Below, one piece after another: positions 6,588 through 8,151 of a DNA stretch of 8,151 nucleotides. The stretch covers positions 2,418 to 10,568 of the forward strand of contig DLGQ01000022.1 in the NCBI GenBank assembly GCA_002482775.1. Direction: 5' to 3'. This DNA is from Flavobacteriales bacterium UBA7690 (GTDB lineage Bacteria; Bacteroidota; Bacteroidia; Flavobacteriales_F; PHOS-HE28). The stretch's first letter is position 1. Every line of letters begins with the position of its first letter. The notes beneath the pieces are model-generated. The model searched no databases. It was not told the DNA's origin and saw only the letters and a program-made list of their open reading frames with translations. The translations under genes were made by a program, and so were the position numbers.

Positions 6588-7132
6588 TCTACACGTTCGA
6601 CATACCCGCACTGATCCGGCGCTATGTGCCCGTCTGGTTCCGCCATGCGGTCAATCTCCAGTTCGCCTATGTGCTGGCCAGCTGGTTGTCCCGGATCCAC
6701 ACGGACTTCCTTTCCTGGAGGCAGCTCACCATCCTGCCAGAGTATCGCTACAACGGCCTGGTTCATTCCCTTGAACGGATGTTGAACGACCGTTATGACA
6801 TCATTCAACGGCGCATCTTCATCAAGGTGGCATTCCAGGAACCCGTGCTGTACCATATCGCGGATGGGCAACCAGCCGTGGCATCGCACTTCGGCGAGGG
6901 GCAGCTCACGGGTTACTACCATCTGGATGACGGTGCGCTAGTTGAGCCGTACCTGTTCGAGTTCATGATCCACGTGCCCGCAGATGTGCCCTTCACAGCG
7001 GACCAAATGTTCGCAGACGTGGATGTGTATCGCTACGCTGGTCGCAGGCCAGCGATAAGGGTGGTCGCACCAGGCGGCGTTACGGTCGCAATCATCTATT
7101 ACCAGTCAGAACCAGCAGCCAACCAGCCATGA
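6584..7132 (+). CDS. Baseplate/tail completion protein in gpI (Mu gp48) position
   Basis: A 182-residue protein without a domain I can name from sequence alone. Position is the main clue: directly after the baseplate J-like gene with a 4-nt overlap and before the collar fibre, where P2 gpI and Mu gp48 lie. Its N-terminal half is helical: DIPALIRRYVPVWFRHAVNL, then a segment at 41-82 (DFLSWRQLTILPEYRYNG, LERMLNDRYD, RRIFI) that resembles proteins found after J-like genes in Bacteroidota phages. The C-terminal half is beta-rich (VPYLFEFMIHVPADVPF is approximated by residues 118-135), with an end that may contact the fibre. A role as wedge tip and fibre attachment point is inference. It overlaps the next gene by 4 nt. 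Confidence 0.6.
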   Translation: MIYTFDIPALIRRYVPVWFRHAVNLQFAYVLASWLSRIHTDFLSWRQLTILPEYRYNGLVHSLERMLNDRYDIIQRRIFIKVAFQEPVLYHIADGQPAVASHFGEGQLTGYYHLDDGALVEPYLFEFMIHVPADVPFTADQMFADVDVYRYAGRRPAIRVVAPGGVTVAIIYYQSEPAANQP

Positions 7133-8037
7133 AACGCTTCGCACCCCGTGTAGGTACCTCGGCACCGTACGCCACTCACATGCTCTACATCTCGGAGAGC
7201 GTCGAGGATGCCTTCAAGTCTGCGTTGGCCGATTACCTGGCCTTGAGCGCTGATTTCTTCATCAGCGGTGCCGTGGTAACCCAGACACCGGTCGGGACCA
7301 GCACGAACATCGCCATCACCGCTGGTCACCTAATGTACAAGGGCGAGCTGCTACCTGTGGATGCCCACAGCGTTACCAAGCTATCGAGCCAGGTGGCGTT
7401 CATCGAGGTCCAGGACGATGCCGTGGACATTTCACCGGTGCTCAACCTCGACGGCGAGACCGACTACGTGATGCGCCGTCGACATGCTCGTCTCCGCGTT
7501 GCGTCGGTCTACCCGACGACATACATGGCGCTAACTGCACCCAGCAAGGGTGAGCTCGACCGTCAGAGGCTCAAGGGCCGTTTGGTAGCTCCTGGCATGA
7601 TCCTACCGTACGCAGGCTCGCTGTCGTACTTCGATGGCACTGGCCTTGGCCTGGTGAACGGCCCAATGGAGGGTTGGGCAGTCTGCAATGGCTCCAACGG
7701 CACCTTGGACATGCGTGGGTTGGTGCCAACAGGCGCAACGAACGTCCCAGATGCTGGTGCTCCAACGCCATCAGCCAACGTCTCAGGCACTTCGGACCCC
7801 AACGAACTGGTGGGCAGTGACCAGGTGACAATCGACAGCGACAATCTGCCCGAACACACGCATCCTTACACCTTCCAAGCGGTCAACTTTGATGGGGGTA
7901 GTCCTGTTGGAGGTGGTGGAGATGGTACTCGTGCGACCGTCTCAGCCAATACCTCTGCGAACGCGACGCCGAACGATCCGATATCGGTCAAGCAGGCAGG
8001 CAGAGCGCTCGTGTTCGTTCAGAGCATCGTGGTGTAG
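7129..8037 (+). CDS. Tail collar-domain fibre protein
   Basis: A 302-residue fibre at the end of the tail operon. The N-terminal half (1-150) has strands with TNIAITAGHLMYKGELLPV and probably attaches to the baseplate. Residues 155-197 fit the phage tail collar domain: PGMILPYAGS, then GWAVCNGS at 182-189 and LDMRG at 193-197 (relatives have D-L/M-R-G). LPEHTHPY at 240-247 contains HTH at 243-245, the same H-x-H arrangement that binds metal inside trimeric phage fibres such as T4 gp12. A Gly-rich loop (about 255-267) precedes the final strand RALVFVQSIVV. It likely trimerises and binds the host surface. The ATG at 7129 overlaps the previous stop (ATGA). No fibre-assembly chaperone gene follows within the window. 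Confidence 0.8.
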   Translation: MKRFAPRVGTSAPYATHMLYISESVEDAFKSALADYLALSADFFISGAVVTQTPVGTSTNIAITAGHLMYKGELLPVDAHSVTKLSSQVAFIEVQDDAVDISPVLNLDGETDYVMRRRHARLRVASVYPTTYMALTAPSKGELDRQRLKGRLVAPGMILPYAGSLSYFDGTGLGLVNGPMEGWAVCNGSNGTLDMRGLVPTGATNVPDAGAPTPSANVSGTSDPNELVGSDQVTIDSDNLPEHTHPYTFQAVNFDGGSPVGGGGDGTRATVSANTSANATPNDPISVKQAGRALVFVQSIVV

Positions 8038-8047
8038 CAAAGGCTTG

Positions 8048-8080
8048 GGATCCTAGCTTAGCGCTTCGGCGGCAGGATCT
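8048..8080 (+). terminator. Imperfect hairpin with TTCG tetraloop, candidate terminator
   Basis: The stem pairs 8049-8054 (GATCCT) with 8074-8079 (AGGATC), then GC at 8056-8057 with GC at 8072-8073, then CGC at 8062-8064 with GCG at 8069-8071, closing on TTCG at 8065-8068. That is 11 Watson-Crick pairs plus a possible G-T pair at 8048/8080, with left-side bulges at 8055 and 8058-8061. It begins 11 nt after the stop of the last tail gene, where the operon would be expected to end. No clear T-run follows, so Rho-independent termination would be weak; it may instead be an mRNA 3'-end stabiliser. Confidence 0.45.
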
Positions 8081-8119
8081 GTACGATTCGTTCTGCACGA
8101 TCTGTACGATTCGTTCTGC
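8074..8119. repeat. Two tandem copies of a 23-bp intergenic repeat
   Basis: Two 23-bp units, 8074-8096 and 8097-8119, differ at a single base (AG versus AC at the start); the remaining 21 bases are identical. Each holds ACGATTCGT, an odd-centred palindrome (ACGA/TCGT). A shorter CTG(T/C)ACGAT element occurs at 8079, 8094 and 8102. CGGCAG at 8070-8075 and CTGCCG at 8116-8121 bracket the array as an inverted pair. The first unit overlaps the 3' arm of the hairpin. The function is unknown; possibilities are paired protein-binding sites upstream of the next gene or a slippage product. Confidence 0.85.
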
Positions 8120-8151
8120 CGTTTATACACTGGTCCAACCCGTTCGCGTGG

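Noticed and set aside
5865..6611. 248-residue open frame on the - strand
   Set aside because: It lies antisense to the baseplate J-like gene, which has strong family features; the antisense product is rich in His, Arg and Cys with no recognisable domain.
8120..8151. Possible promoter around TTTATACAC at 8122-8130
   Set aside because: There is an A/T-rich TATA-like string but no matching -33/-35 element of the Bacteroidota (TTTG, TAnnTTTG) or sigma-70 type, and the downstream gene is outside the window.
1..8151. tRNA genes, CRISPR arrays, insertion sequences, attachment sites
   Set aside because: None seen: coding is almost continuous on one strand to 8037, and the only repeats are those listed.

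Overview
The window is a compact block of tail genes, all on the + strand, from a contractile-tailed (Mu/P2-type) prophage or phage. The host is most likely a member of the Bacteroidota. Three things point there: (i) several proteins look like versions known mainly from Bacteroidota phages (a DUF6046-type protein, the baseplate J-like protein with its GTRRWF...FQYGD region, and a fibre N-terminus with an NGN..I.GQ..QDV motif); (ii) most starts lack a Shine-Dalgarno sequence, as is usual in that phylum; (iii) no competing signals from another group were seen. Base composition is G+C-rich by eye, which is high for the phylum but known in some of its environmental lineages. The taxonomic call is inference.

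Layout. Positions 1-1805 hold most of a tape measure protein, cut at its 5' end by the window edge. Positions 1805-2446 hold a DUF6046-type tail/baseplate protein and 2443-2643 a 66-residue membrane protein. Positions 2640-4370 hold the central baseplate: a hub (gpD/Mu gp44-like), a spike (Mu gp45/gpV-like) and a wedge protein (Mu gp46/gp25-like). Positions 4363-4671 hold a LysM protein and 4677-5741 a multi-domain putative receptor-binding fibre. Positions 5745-7132 hold the outer wedge pair (baseplate J-like/Mu gp47 and a gpI/Mu gp48 positional equivalent). Positions 7129-8037 hold a tail-collar fibre. The last 114 bases are non-coding. They contain an imperfect hairpin with a TTCG tetraloop (candidate terminator) and two tandem copies of a 23-bp repeat.

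The order tape measure, gp43 position, hub, spike, gp46, gp47, gp48, fibre reproduces phage Mu genes 42 to 49, with three additions: the small membrane protein, the LysM protein and the 354-residue fibre. Genes are joined by 1-13 nt overlaps, so the set is probably one late transcript with translational coupling. The 354-residue fibre gene is the one exception: it has short gaps on both sides. The products would assemble into the tail tip: the tape measure sets tail length, hub and spike close the tube, wedge proteins surround them, and two different fibres bind the host.

Head, terminase, sheath, tube, lysis and integration genes are not in the window. The sequence therefore cannot decide between intact phage, defective prophage and tailocin. 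I see no defence system or other clearly undescribed system; the most unusual parts are the fibre cassette, the small membrane protein in the hub locus and the terminal repeat/hairpin.
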